Origin: an uncultured Acetatifactor sp.
GTDB lineage: Bacteria; Bacillota; Clostridia; Lachnospirales; Lachnospiraceae
Direction: 5' to 3'
Assembly: GCA_948896875.1 (NCBI GenBank)
Contig: CAQUWW010000001.1
Span: 17,229 to 81,228, forward strand
Length of the DNA stretch: 64,000 nucleotides
Part shown: in pieces, positions 25,601-34,522 of the stretch
Numbering within the stretch: position 1 is the stretch's first letter
Layout of the letters: the number at the start of each line of letters is the position of its first letter
Translations under genes and position numbers: made by a program
The notes under the pieces: model-generated
Databases searched by the model: none
What the model was told of the DNA's origin: nothing
What the model saw: the letters and a program-made list of their open reading frames with translations, nothing else

Positions 25601-27214
25601 ATGATGAAAAAAGACGGAAAAAGGTTACTGGCAATTGTGGCTGCCATGTCACTGATGATGACGGGCTGCGGCAGCGGTGCGGGTGATGAAGAGGGCAGTA
25701 CAAGCTCTTCCCAAAACGCTGTACAATCGGAAAGTCAGACAGGGGAGAGCAGTGACGGAGAAAGTACATCCGGGAAGACATCCGTGACGATTGCCTGCGC
25801 GGCGGAACCGGATTATTTCTATCCGCACAGCGCGGAGACTACCACCTCCATGGATGAGGTACCGATCCTGCAGAATGTTTATGAGACACTGATTCGTATG
25901 GAAGCGGACGGCTCGTATACGCCGCTTCTTGCAACGGACTGGGAGATTTCCGAAGATGGCAAGGTATATACTTTCCACCTGCGCGACGATGTGTATTTTC
26001 ATGACGGAAACAAGATGACCGCGGAGGATGTGGCATACAGCCTCAATATAGCACCTTCCCATTCCGCGTATATGTCCAGCCTGGATACCTGTAATGTGGT
26101 AGATGAGACTACGGTAGAAATGATACTTACGGATGCGTATGCACCGATTCTGAATGTAATCTGCTCCAGAGACGGGTTGATTGTGGAGAAGGCTTATGCC
26201 GAGAGTGTGGGAGATGACGGATACAGCGAGGCGCCCATCGGTACCGGCCCATATAAATTTGTAGAGCGTGTCTCAGGGGATCATGTGACCATGGTTGCAA
26301 ACGAGAATTACTGGGGAGAAGCGCCGGCTATCAAGGAAGTTAATTATAAAATTATCACAGATGCCAACAGCCAGATGGTGGCGCTGGAGAGCGGGGATAT
26401 CGATGTGCTGTTCCAGGCCAACATTTCTTCTCTGATCAAGATGAATTCGGATGCCATTGCCTGGGAGACCTGCGATGCATCCTCCATTATGGCGATGCAG
26501 CTCAATTGTAAAGAAGGACCGGCCGCTGATCTGGAATTCCGGAAAGCGCTGCAATGTGGAATTAATAAGGAAGAGATTAATATAGGCGTATATGAGGGAA
26601 CGGCTTCCATGGGAGATATTCCGATTCCTCCTGCTTTTTCAGGTTATCCCGAGGATGGATCCTTTGACACAGTGGCGTTTGACGCGGATGCGGCGAAAGC
26701 ACATCTGGAAGCCTCAGGTTACAACGGAGAGGAATTCGAAATTATCACGGTATCCGGAACGAAGAATGAGAGCGCAGCACAGATTGTACAGGGACAGCTG
26801 ATCAATCTTGGCATTAACTGTGTGGTGACAGCAGTAGACGCTTCCTCCTATTTTGCCAAATACAAGGCGGGAGAATATGACGCCAGCATGCGTGCAGGAG
26901 GGATTTCCATTCTGGATGCGGATGGACTGTATTCCATTTATAATGCGGAATATACCACCGGTATCACCGGCAATTCCGATATCGGAATCTGGAATGATGA
27001 GCTGATCAATCTGCTGAAGGAAGGGCGTGTCACTGTGGATGAAGCGGCCCGGAAATCCCTGTATGCACAGGTGTGCAATATCATCACGGAGAATGTGTAC
27101 TCGGTAACTTTGTATTATGATGTGAATGCGGTAGCTTATAATAGTGATCTGCAGGGAGTCGTTCCTTCACAGCTGGTGGGACTGTATTATATCAATGACT
27201 GGTCCTGGAAATAA
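25601..27214 (+). CDS. Dpp/Opp-type ABC transporter solute-binding lipoprotein
   Basis: A 537-residue exported lipoprotein with a basic N-terminus, hydrophobic core and lipobox ending MTGC (Cys23), then a Ser/Gly/Glu-rich spacer. The mature part is the SBP_bac_5 fold (PF00496): VPILQNVYETLIRMEADGSYTPLLATDWEISEDGKVYTFHLR, FRKALQCGINKEEI and IVQGQLINLGINC. It would deliver a peptide or, given its neighbours, an oligosaccharide to the permeases encoded at 30510 and 31521. A strong AAGGAGG lies just before the ATG (25601 or 25604). Four TGTATACA sites precede it. Confidence 0.92.
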   Translation: MMKKDGKRLLAIVAAMSLMMTGCGSGAGDEEGSTSSSQNAVQSESQTGESSDGESTSGKTSVTIACAAEPDYFYPHSAETTTSMDEVPILQNVYETLIRMEADGSYTPLLATDWEISEDGKVYTFHLRDDVYFHDGNKMTAEDVAYSLNIAPSHSAYMSSLDTCNVVDETTVEMILTDAYAPILNVICSRDGLIVEKAYAESVGDDGYSEAPIGTGPYKFVERVSGDHVTMVANENYWGEAPAIKEVNYKIITDANSQMVALESGDIDVLFQANISSLIKMNSDAIAWETCDASSIMAMQLNCKEGPAADLEFRKALQCGINKEEINIGVYEGTASMGDIPIPPAFSGYPEDGSFDTVAFDADAAKAHLEASGYNGEEFEIITVSGTKNESAAQIVQGQLINLGINCVVTAVDASSYFAKYKAGEYDASMRAGGISILDADGLYSIYNAEYTTGITGNSDIGIWNDELINLLKEGRVTVDEAARKSLYAQVCNIITENVYSVTLYYDVNAVAYNSDLQGVVPSQLVGLYYINDWSWK

Positions 27215-27239
27215 GAAGGAATCTACAGAGGAAGACAGG

Positions 27240-30200
27240 ATGTATCTGAAAAGTAACTCAGAGGAACTGAAGAAAGAAGAATTCCGTAATCCATCCAGAG
27301 ATTTTCGGGGAGCGCCGTTCTGGGCGTGGAACTGTAGACTGGACAGGGAAACCATCCGCAGTCAGATCCACATGCTGAAGGAAATGGGGTTCGGCGGTTT
27401 CCACATTCATGTGAGAACCGGGATGGATACCACATATCTGTCGGATGAATATATGGAATATGTCCAATATGCGGTGGAGGAAGGAAAAAAGGAACAGATC
27501 AGAGCCTGGCTTTACGATGAAGACCGGTGGCCCTCCGGGGCTGCCGGAGGCATGGTGACAAAGAAGCCGGAATATCGTGCCAGGTATCTTCTGTTCACGC
27601 CGCGCCCCTATGGAAGTCCGCCTGCCCCGGAGGAGGGTAAACCGAGATTTGCCCAGGGCAGGGGTGGGAACCGGGAAGAAAACGGAGAGCTGCTGGCCAT
27701 ATATGATGTTGCGTTGGGGCGAAACGGAGAGCTGGAGGAATACAGGATTTACAGGAAAGGAGAGAAGCCCCGGGGCGTATTGTGGTATGCATATCTGGAG
27801 ACGGCGGTTCCCAATCCCTGGTTTAACAACCAGACCTATGTCAATACTTTAGAGCAGGAAGCGACGGAAACATTTCTGCAGATAACACATGAACGGTATG
27901 CGGAGGTATTGCAGGAGGAATTCGGAAGAGAGCTTCTGGCCATTTTCACGGATGAGCCTCAGCATGTGATAAAAGGACACCTGCCTCTGGCTAAGGGGAA
28001 AGGAGATGTCTTTTTACCCTGGACACCGTCTCTGCAGGATACCTTTCGGAAGGAATATGGATATGATTTGCTGGAAAAACTTCCGGAGCTTTTCTGGGAG
28101 CTTCCGGAGAATCGTATTTCTGTGACTCGCTATCAGTACCATAATCATGTGGCAGATCGATTTGTGGGGGGATACTGTGAACCCCTGGGGCAATGGTGCC
28201 GCAGACATTCGCTGTGGCTCACCGGGCATGTGATGCTGGAGCCCACGCTGGAGAGTCAGAGCTCCATGGTAGGCGAGGCCATGCGGTGTTATCCGTCCTT
28301 TGGACTGCCTGGAATCGATATCCTCTGTGACAGACATGAATACAATACGGCAAAGCAATGCCAGTCTGTGGTACATCAGACTGGTGCACCGGGGATGCTG
28401 TCCGAACTGTACGGAGTGACCGGATGGGATTATGATTTCAGAAGCCATAAGCTGCAGGGAGACTGGCAGGCGGCACTGGGAGTGACACTGCGAGTACCGC
28501 ATTTGGCATGGATGTCCATGAAGGGAGAGGCGAAAAGGGATTACCCGGCCAGCATTGCGTGGCAGTCTCCCTGGTGGAAGGATTACCGGATCATAGAAGA
28601 CTATTTTGCCCGCGTCAATACGGCGATGACAAGAGGGCTTCCCTGTGTGGATATCGGAATTATTCACCCAATTGAGAGCTACTGGCTGCATTGGGGACCC
28701 CAGGACCAGACTTCGGCAGTCAGGGCGCAGATGGAAGAACGATTTTCCCATCTCACGGAGCTTTTGCTTTTTTCCGCTCTGGATTTCGATTTTATCAGTG
28801 AGGCGCTTCTTTCCGGACAAATTGGCGAAGCAGGGAATCTATTTGCCGTTGGCAAAATGAAATACAGAACCGTGGTGGTCCCGGCCTGTGAGACACTCCG
28901 GGAATCCACGGTGGAGTGTCTGGAAAATTTCTTATGCCAGGGCGGAAGGTTGCTTTTTATCGGTCCATGTCCTGTATATATGGATGCGCGGAGGGATGAA
29001 GAGATAAGAGCGCGGCTGGAACACCTTTACCAGGCTGCCGGGAGAATAGAATTTGAAGACAGTAGTATTCTGGCTGCCCTGGAGAAAGAAAGAAAACTGG
29101 AAATCCGGGATGCAGCAGGGAATCCTGCGAACATGCTGCTCCATCAGATAAGACAGGAAGGAGAGGACTACTGGGTATTTATTGCACGGGGCAGGAATCC
29201 GGTTTCTCCGGACGTGGATCCCGCAGATATTCTTACCTTTACTTTTCGGGGAGCATATCGGATTCACGAATACGATGCGTTGACGGGAGAAATACGCAGC
29301 CTGGAAGCGGAATACATACAGGACAATACAGTGATTAGGAGGCCATGGCATCTCCATGACAGTCTGCTGCTGAGGCTGATGCCGGCGGAACAGGAGGAGA
29401 CGGCGCATACCGGCAGAGCGCGAGAAGTGCAGGAGAAAAATATGGCGGATGTGTGCCGGCAGGAAGCACAGGAGAAAAGATATTTCCAAAAGGTAAAGGT
29501 AATTCTGGATGAACCCAACACCTGCCTCCTGGACATGGCGGAGTATGCGCTGGACGGGGAGGAGTTCCGCCCCATGGAAGAAATCCTCCGCCTGGACAAT
29601 GCCTGCCGCCGGAGGGCAGGTCTGCCGGAGAGAAACAGGAATGTCATGCAGCCATATCTGATCAGAAAAGAGAAACCCTCTCACAAAATCAGGCTCCGTT
29701 TTTCTATAAAAAGCGAGATTGTGCTGGAAAAGCTTCATCTTGCGCTGGAGGACAGAGGAGATACGGAAATTGTGTGGAACGGAAAAAAGGTGGAAACGGA
29801 AGCAGACGACTGGTATGTGGATCGGGCCATTGAGACAGTACCCCTGCCGGGGCTTAAGACGGGAATCAATATGCTGGAGCTGACCGTACCGCTGGGAGCA
29901 CAGACCAATACGGAAAACTGTTTTCTGCTGGGGGACTTCGGTGTGCGGGTGGAAGGAACGATAAAGACTCTGATACCGCCGGTCAGAACTCTGGCCTTCG
30001 GAGATATCGTGACACAGGGACTGCCTTTTTATACGGGAAATCTGACTTATGAATATGATGTGGAAACCAATGGAGAGTTTACAATAAGAATTCCACAGTA
30101 TCGAGGAGCTGCGGTAAAGGTCGGGGTGGATGGGCAGGAAAAGGGAATTCCTGCATTTGCGCCTTATGAGTGCAGGATATCCGATGTAGAGCCGGGACGT

Positions 30201-30380
30201 CACAGATTGTCGCTGACTTTGCTTAACACAAGGCAGAATGGGTTCGGACAGTTGCATCATACTTCCAGCGTGGATTTTTATCAGAGTCCGGATTCCTGGA
30301 GATCTGTCGGGAATCTGTGGTGCTATGAATATCAGTTTCGAAAATGCGGGATTCTGGTGTCGCCGGAAATATTTCGTTGA
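27240..30380 (+). CDS. Large glycoside hydrolase, GH106-like
   Basis: A 1046-residue cytoplasmic protein. The N-terminal catalytic half begins APFWAWNCRL, then GFGGFHIHVRTGMDTTYLS and AWLYDEDRWPSGAAGG, a signature of a large clostridial/Paenibacillus hydrolase group related to GH106 alpha-L-rhamnosidases. AIFTDEP and GHVMLEPTLESQSS carry acidic candidates. The C-terminal third (about 850-1040) looks like galactose-binding-like jelly rolls. Its place between binding-protein and permease genes suggests action on the imported oligosaccharide. GH106 is a best guess from memory of the motifs. The start is at 27240, after GAGGAAGACAGG, 26 bases after the binding-protein stop; a longer frame from 27144 overlaps that gene. 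Confidence 0.7.
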   Translation: MYLKSNSEELKKEEFRNPSRDFRGAPFWAWNCRLDRETIRSQIHMLKEMGFGGFHIHVRTGMDTTYLSDEYMEYVQYAVEEGKKEQIRAWLYDEDRWPSGAAGGMVTKKPEYRARYLLFTPRPYGSPPAPEEGKPRFAQGRGGNREENGELLAIYDVALGRNGELEEYRIYRKGEKPRGVLWYAYLETAVPNPWFNNQTYVNTLEQEATETFLQITHERYAEVLQEEFGRELLAIFTDEPQHVIKGHLPLAKGKGDVFLPWTPSLQDTFRKEYGYDLLEKLPELFWELPENRISVTRYQYHNHVADRFVGGYCEPLGQWCRRHSLWLTGHVMLEPTLESQSSMVGEAMRCYPSFGLPGIDILCDRHEYNTAKQCQSVVHQTGAPGMLSELYGVTGWDYDFRSHKLQGDWQAALGVTLRVPHLAWMSMKGEAKRDYPASIAWQSPWWKDYRIIEDYFARVNTAMTRGLPCVDIGIIHPIESYWLHWGPQDQTSAVRAQMEERFSHLTELLLFSALDFDFISEALLSGQIGEAGNLFAVGKMKYRTVVVPACETLRESTVECLENFLCQGGRLLFIGPCPVYMDARRDEEIRARLEHLYQAAGRIEFEDSSILAALEKERKLEIRDAAGNPANMLLHQIRQEGEDYWVFIARGRNPVSPDVDPADILTFTFRGAYRIHEYDALTGEIRSLEAEYIQDNTVIRRPWHLHDSLLLRLMPAEQEETAHTGRAREVQEKNMADVCRQEAQEKRYFQKVKVILDEPNTCLLDMAEYALDGEEFRPMEEILRLDNACRRRAGLPERNRNVMQPYLIRKEKPSHKIRLRFSIKSEIVLEKLHLALEDRGDTEIVWNGKKVETEADDWYVDRAIETVPLPGLKTGINMLELTVPLGAQTNTENCFLLGDFGVRVEGTIKTLIPPVRTLAFGDIVTQGLPFYTGNLTYEYDVETNGEFTIRIPQYRGAAVKVGVDGQEKGIPAFAPYECRISDVEPGRHRLSLTLLNTRQNGFGQLHHTSSVDFYQSPDSWRSVGNLWCYEYQFRKCGILVSPEIFR

Positions 30381-30466
30381 TCGGTTTCTGCGTTTTGCAG
30401 TCTTCGGAAGGTAAAATGCGAACAAACCGCAGGGAAATGGCATTAAGGAAGAAATTCTGTGAAATG

Positions 30467-30476
30467 CTGTATACAG
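30467..30476. promoter_or_regulatory. CTGTATACAG palindrome upstream of the permease gene
   Basis: A perfect 10-base palindrome containing TGTATACA, 34 bases before the permease start and about 90 bases after the hydrolase stop. It matches the four sites before 25601 and may mark a second regulated promoter. Confidence 0.55.
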
Positions 30477-30509
30477 GCAGTAGAAGTAGGTAGGAGGACA
30501 AAAGGCGGA

Positions 30510-31436
30510 ATGAGAATGCTGAAATATGTTGTAAAACGGCTGCTGATGTTGATTCCGGTAATCATCGGAGTCACGCTGTTGATCTATGTGGTCATGAGCC
30601 TGGCTCCCGGGAATCCGGCGGAATTGATTCTGGGGAGTGATGCCACACAGGAAGCGATAGCGGCAAAGGAAGCGGAGCTGGGGCTGAACGAACCCGTTTT
30701 GCTTCGCTATGGAAAATATATGCTGAATGTACTCAGGGGAGATTTTGGGCGATCCTGGTACAATGGCTATAATGTAATCGACGAGTTTATGTCGAGAGTA
30801 CCCAACACCATTATTCTGGGACTTTTATCGGTCTCATTATCCATTGTTGTCGGTATTCCATTTGGGATTCTGGCGGCAGTACGCCAGAATGGAGTGATTG
30901 ATTATGCGACGCTGGTTGTGGCAATGCTGTTCGCATCTATGCCGGCGTTCTGGTTCGGACTGATGGCACAGATTTTCTTCTGTATTCAGCTGGGACTTTT
31001 GCCCGCTGTGGGTGCGGATTCGCTGGTACATTTCATTATGCCGGCGATTACACTTTCGGGCGGCAGCATTGCGGGAATGGTGCGATTGACCAGAACCAGT
31101 ATGCTTGAAGTCATTAAGCTGGATTATGTCCGGACGGCCAGGGCCAAAGGTGCATCGGAGAGAAGAATTATTTCACGCCATGTGCTCAGAAATGGTCTGC
31201 TTCCTGTGGTTACAAGCGTTGGAAGTCATCTTGCGGTAATTGTAGGAGGCGCAATCGTCACGGAAAGCGTATTTTCTATTCCGGGAACCGGAAGTCTCAT
31301 GATAAACGCAGTAAAAATCCGGGATGTACCGGTGGTTATGGGAGTGATTATTATCATTGCAGTTTTTGTGGGATGTGTGAATCTGCTGGTGGATTTATTG
31401 TATGCGGTGATTGATCCCAGGGTGAAGCTTGGATAG
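30510..31436 (+). CDS. Dpp/Opp-type ABC permease (DppB family)
   Basis: A 308-residue permease with six predicted helices. The first is LLMLIPVIIGVTLLIYVVM; LAPGNPAELILG and the EAA loop DYVRTARAKGASERRIISRHVLRNGLLP are characteristic of DppB/OppB. It would form a heterodimer with the next gene product. The start at 30510 (MRMLKYVVKR) follows TAGGAGG at a distance of 12; an ATG at 30516 is also possible, while the longer frame from 30459 runs through the operator. Confidence 0.93.
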   Translation: MRMLKYVVKRLLMLIPVIIGVTLLIYVVMSLAPGNPAELILGSDATQEAIAAKEAELGLNEPVLLRYGKYMLNVLRGDFGRSWYNGYNVIDEFMSRVPNTIILGLLSVSLSIVVGIPFGILAAVRQNGVIDYATLVVAMLFASMPAFWFGLMAQIFFCIQLGLLPAVGADSLVHFIMPAITLSGGSIAGMVRLTRTSMLEVIKLDYVRTARAKGASERRIISRHVLRNGLLPVVTSVGSHLAVIVGGAIVTESVFSIPGTGSLMINAVKIRDVPVVMGVIIIIAVFVGCVNLLVDLLYAVIDPRVKLG

Positions 31437-31489
31437 TGTATGGCAATCATCCGGGTAGCTTATACCGGTATAAAGGGAATAGGAAATGG

Positions 31490-31507
31490 ATGCCCGTCGA
31501 AGCGGGC
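31490..31507 (+). promoter_or_regulatory. Hairpin in the permease intergenic gap
   Basis: TGCCCG/CGGGCA form a 6-bp stem with a short loop TCGAAG directly before the AAGGGG ribosome binding site of the DppC gene. It may tune expression between the two permeases. Confidence 0.4.
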
Positions 31508-31520
31508 AAGGGGTATATTT

Positions 31521-32402
31521 ATGAAAAAAGGAAAGAAAGCAAAACTGAGCAATAAAAGCCAGATGGGAATGATTATTTTCCGATTCAAAAAGAATAAGCT
31601 GGCAATGGTGGGACTGGCGATAATCGCATTTTTGATGTTGCTGTGTTTAAGCGCATCTCTGTACATTGATTATCAGGACGTATACAGTCAGAGTATGGCC
31701 AACCGGTTTATCCCACCTTTTACAACCCGGGAGCATATCTTCGGTACGGATCAGTTCGGCAGGGACTTATTTGCGAGAATCATATATGGAGGAAGGATTT
31801 CTCTGCTGGCAAGTATCGGCGTTGTGGCGCTTTCCCTCGTGGCGGGTGTTGTGGTGGGAGGATTTGCCGGATATTTCGGTGGTAGAGTGGACAATATTCT
31901 CATGCGCATCTGTGACATCTTCATGGCAGTTCCCAGAATGTTGCTTGCCATGGCAGTGGTATCCGCGTTGGGACAGGGAACCTTTAAAATGCTGATTGCC
32001 CTTTCGCTGGCGCAGTTTCCGCAGTTTGCCAGAACAGTTCGGGCTTCCATTATCAATCTGCGCAATCAGGAATATGTGGAGGCGTCTAAGTGCTGCGGAA
32101 CCAGTTCGGTACGGATTATTTTCAAGCATGTGGTGCCAAACGGGCTGGGACCGGTGATTGTCTCCGCGACGCTGGCACTGGGAAGCACGATTCTGGCTAT
32201 CTCCTCCCTGGGTTTCCTTGGGATCGGCGTGGAATCACCGACACCGGAATGGGGGACGATTTTATCCGAAAACAGGACAAATATCCGCTACTATCCGTAC
32301 CTGGGACTGGTGCCCGGCATCTTTATTGCCATTTCGGTAATGTGCCTGAATTTTTGCGGGGATGGTCTGCGTGATGCCCTTGACCCGAGAACAAAGAACT
32401 GA
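31521..32402 (+). CDS. Dpp/Opp-type ABC permease (DppC family)
   Basis: A 293-residue permease. A basic N-terminus (MKKGKKAKLSNKSQ) precedes the OppC_N-type segment NKLAMVGLAIIAFLML. HIFGTDQFGRDLFARIIYGGRISL and the EAA loop QEYVEASKCCGTSSVRIIFKHVVPN are classical DppC sequences. The C-terminus ends GDGLRDALDPRTKN, typical of the family. It pairs with the 30510 product. The start at 31521 follows AAGGGGTATATTT; the earlier in-frame ATG at 31440 has no site. Confidence 0.93.
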   Translation: MKKGKKAKLSNKSQMGMIIFRFKKNKLAMVGLAIIAFLMLLCLSASLYIDYQDVYSQSMANRFIPPFTTREHIFGTDQFGRDLFARIIYGGRISLLASIGVVALSLVAGVVVGGFAGYFGGRVDNILMRICDIFMAVPRMLLAMAVVSALGQGTFKMLIALSLAQFPQFARTVRASIINLRNQEYVEASKCCGTSSVRIIFKHVVPNGLGPVIVSATLALGSTILAISSLGFLGIGVESPTPEWGTILSENRTNIRYYPYLGLVPGIFIAISVMCLNFCGDGLRDALDPRTKN

Positions 32403-32419
32403 TGGAGGAGCAGATAGCA

Positions 32420-33406
32420 ATGAGGGAAAAACTGCTGGAAATAGAAAATTTATATGTGCAATACAATACGGATGAAGCCATTGTCCATGCAGTCAACGGA
32501 TTATCTTTGACCCTGCATAAGGGAGAATCTCTGGGATTGGTAGGGGAGACCGGCGCAGGCAAGAGTACCACGGCTTTGAGCATATTGAGACTGCTTCCGG
32601 ATAAGGTGGGGGAGATTACGGAAGGCAGCATTCTTTATGATGGAATCGATATTATTCGGGCAGACCGGGGTACCATGCAGAAGATCCGCGGCGCCAGAAT
32701 TTCCATGGTGTTTCAGGATCCCATGACAAGTCTGAATCCCATTATACCGGTGGGAAAGCAGATTTATGAAGTGCTGGAGCTGCATTTTCCGGATATGACA
32801 AGGGAGCAGAAAGAAGAGAAAGTAGATGAGATTCTGGAGCTGGTAGGAATTCAGAAATCCAGGAAGGGAGACTATCCACATCAGTTCTCCGGAGGAATGA
32901 AACAGAGAATTGTCATTGCCATGGCGCTGGTGGCGGAGCCGGAGCTGCTTCTGGCAGATGAGCCCACTACGGCGCTGGACGTTACCATCCAGGCCCAGAT
33001 TTTGAAGCTGATGCAGGAACTGCAGCAGAAATTTAATACCTCCATGCTTCTGATTACCCATGACCTGGGAGTTGTGGCAGAGTTTTGTGAGAATGTGGCC
33101 GTGGTATATGCCGGTGAGGTAATTGAAAAGGGAAGCGTAGAAGACATTTTTACAAAAGCAAAGAATCATCCATATACGGAAGGACTGTTTCACAGCATTC
33201 CGGACCTGACGAGTAATGTAAAACGGCTTACGCCGATTCCGGGATACATGGCTGATCCCTCTAATTTGCCGAAAGGATGTAAGTTTGCGGACCGATGCAC
33301 ATACTGCGAAGAGCGCTGCAGACAGGAGGCTCCCGGTGTATACAGGGAGGGGACCCATGAAATAAAATGTTTCCTCTATGAGAAGAAAGGAGGAGACCTG
33401 CAATGA
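32420..33406 (+). CDS. Dpp/Opp-type ABC ATPase (OppD/DppD)
   Basis: A 328-residue ATPase with Walker A GETGAGKST, Q-loop MVFQDPMTSLNP, signature FSGGMKQRIVIAMAL, Walker B LLLADEPTTALDV and His switch ITHDLG. The C-terminal oligopeptide-transporter domain has the cysteine cluster GCKFADRCTYCEERC. The start is chosen at 32420 because GGAGGAG lies 10 bases before it. An ATG at 32402 overlaps the permease stop by one base but has no ribosome binding site. The next ATPase gene overlaps its stop by four bases. Confidence 0.94.
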   Translation: MREKLLEIENLYVQYNTDEAIVHAVNGLSLTLHKGESLGLVGETGAGKSTTALSILRLLPDKVGEITEGSILYDGIDIIRADRGTMQKIRGARISMVFQDPMTSLNPIIPVGKQIYEVLELHFPDMTREQKEEKVDEILELVGIQKSRKGDYPHQFSGGMKQRIVIAMALVAEPELLLADEPTTALDVTIQAQILKLMQELQQKFNTSMLLITHDLGVVAEFCENVAVVYAGEVIEKGSVEDIFTKAKNHPYTEGLFHSIPDLTSNVKRLTPIPGYMADPSNLPKGCKFADRCTYCEERCRQEAPGVYREGTHEIKCFLYEKKGGDLQ

Positions 33407-34365
33407 CAGGAACGCCGTTGATTCAGACAAAGCATCTGAAAAAATATTTTGATACGCCCAAAGGGTCCCTGCATGCAGTGGACGATGTCAGCATTTCTAT
33501 CGAGGAAGGAAAGACCCTTGGGATTGTGGGAGAATCCGGATGCGGAAAATCTACGCTGGGACGCACCATTATGCGGCTGACAGAGGCAACGGACGGGGAG
33601 ATTCTCTATAATGGTACCAATATCAGAGGCCTCGGCAAAAGAGAGATGAAAAAAATCCGTTCGGATATCCAGATGATTTTCCAGGACCCATACACCTCTT
33701 TAAATCCCAGGCTTTCCATTGGCGAGATTATAGCGGAACCAATGAAGGTGTTGCATACCGTGAATAAGGGAGAGCAGAAGGAACGAGTGAAAGAGATTAT
33801 GGACCGATGCGGTCTGCCCCAGCATTATTACAATACCTACCCTCATGAGCTGGACGGGGGAAGGCGGCAGAGGGTGGGCCTGGCACGGGCCCTTGCGGTT
33901 GACCCGAAGTTTATCGTGTGTGACGAGCCGGTATCTGCGCTGGATGTCTCCATTCAGGCCCAGATTCTCAATCTGCTGATGGATTTACAGGATGCCAGAG
34001 GTTTGTCCTATATGTTTATCACCCACGATTTGTGCGTGGTGCGCCATATCAGCGATGCTATTGCGGTGATGTATCTGGGGCAGATTGTAGAATATGCACC
34101 GAAGGAAGAATTATTCCAGCAGCAGTACCATCCCTACACCAGGGCATTGCTTGCGGCTATTCCTACGCCGGATCTGACCAGGAGGAACAGGGAGAGGCAT
34201 CTTCTGGAGGGAGAGGTGGGGAATCCCATCAATCCGGAACCTGGCTGCCGCTTTGCCTCCAGATGCAAATATGCGACGGACAGCTGCAGAGGGGCACAGG
34301 AGCTTACGGAGACGGCACCAGGTCATTTCGTGCGATGCGGACGGGCTGTGGCCGGTGAAATATAG
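33403..34365 (+). CDS. Dpp/Opp-type ABC ATPase (OppF/DppF)
   Basis: A 320-residue partner ATPase. Walker A GESGCGKST, Q-loop MIFQDPYTSLNPR, Walker B FIVCDEPVSALDV and His ITHDL are intact. The signature reads LDGGRRQR in place of LSGGQxQR, with Ser replaced by Asp and Gln by Arg. I recall this variant in other clostridial DppF-like proteins, so it may mark a subfamily with one degenerate ATP site. The C-terminus has GCRFASRCKYATDSC. It is translationally coupled to the preceding gene (ATGA) with its own AGGAGG. Confidence 0.93.
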   Translation: MTGTPLIQTKHLKKYFDTPKGSLHAVDDVSISIEEGKTLGIVGESGCGKSTLGRTIMRLTEATDGEILYNGTNIRGLGKREMKKIRSDIQMIFQDPYTSLNPRLSIGEIIAEPMKVLHTVNKGEQKERVKEIMDRCGLPQHYYNTYPHELDGGRRQRVGLARALAVDPKFIVCDEPVSALDVSIQAQILNLLMDLQDARGLSYMFITHDLCVVRHISDAIAVMYLGQIVEYAPKEELFQQQYHPYTRALLAAIPTPDLTRRNRERHLLEGEVGNPINPEPGCRFASRCKYATDSCRGAQELTETAPGHFVRCGRAVAGEI

Positions 34366-34378
34366 GGGGCCTCAGCAA

Positions 34379-34386
34379 TGTATACT
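34379..34386. promoter_or_regulatory. Degenerate TGTATACT site before the GHL6 gene
   Basis: A 7-of-8 match to TGTATACA in the 157-base gap between the ATPase gene and the 34523 gene. It would fit a further weak operator, but a single mismatch leaves chance as an alternative. Confidence 0.3.
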
Positions 34387-34522
34387 TATAGTCTGAAATA
34401 TTTGCCGATTTAAATGGAAATGTCCCGGCGCATCCATACTGTGAGGGATCCAATTGGTAAATGTATGTGCTCACAGATATAGAACAGAAACGGGAATACA
34501 GATAGAAAAGAGAGAACAGAAG

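Noticed and set aside
33337..33344. A further TGTATACA site inside the OppD-type gene
   Set aside because: It is within coding sequence; one chance copy is expected in a window of this size. A weak role for the following gene cannot be excluded.
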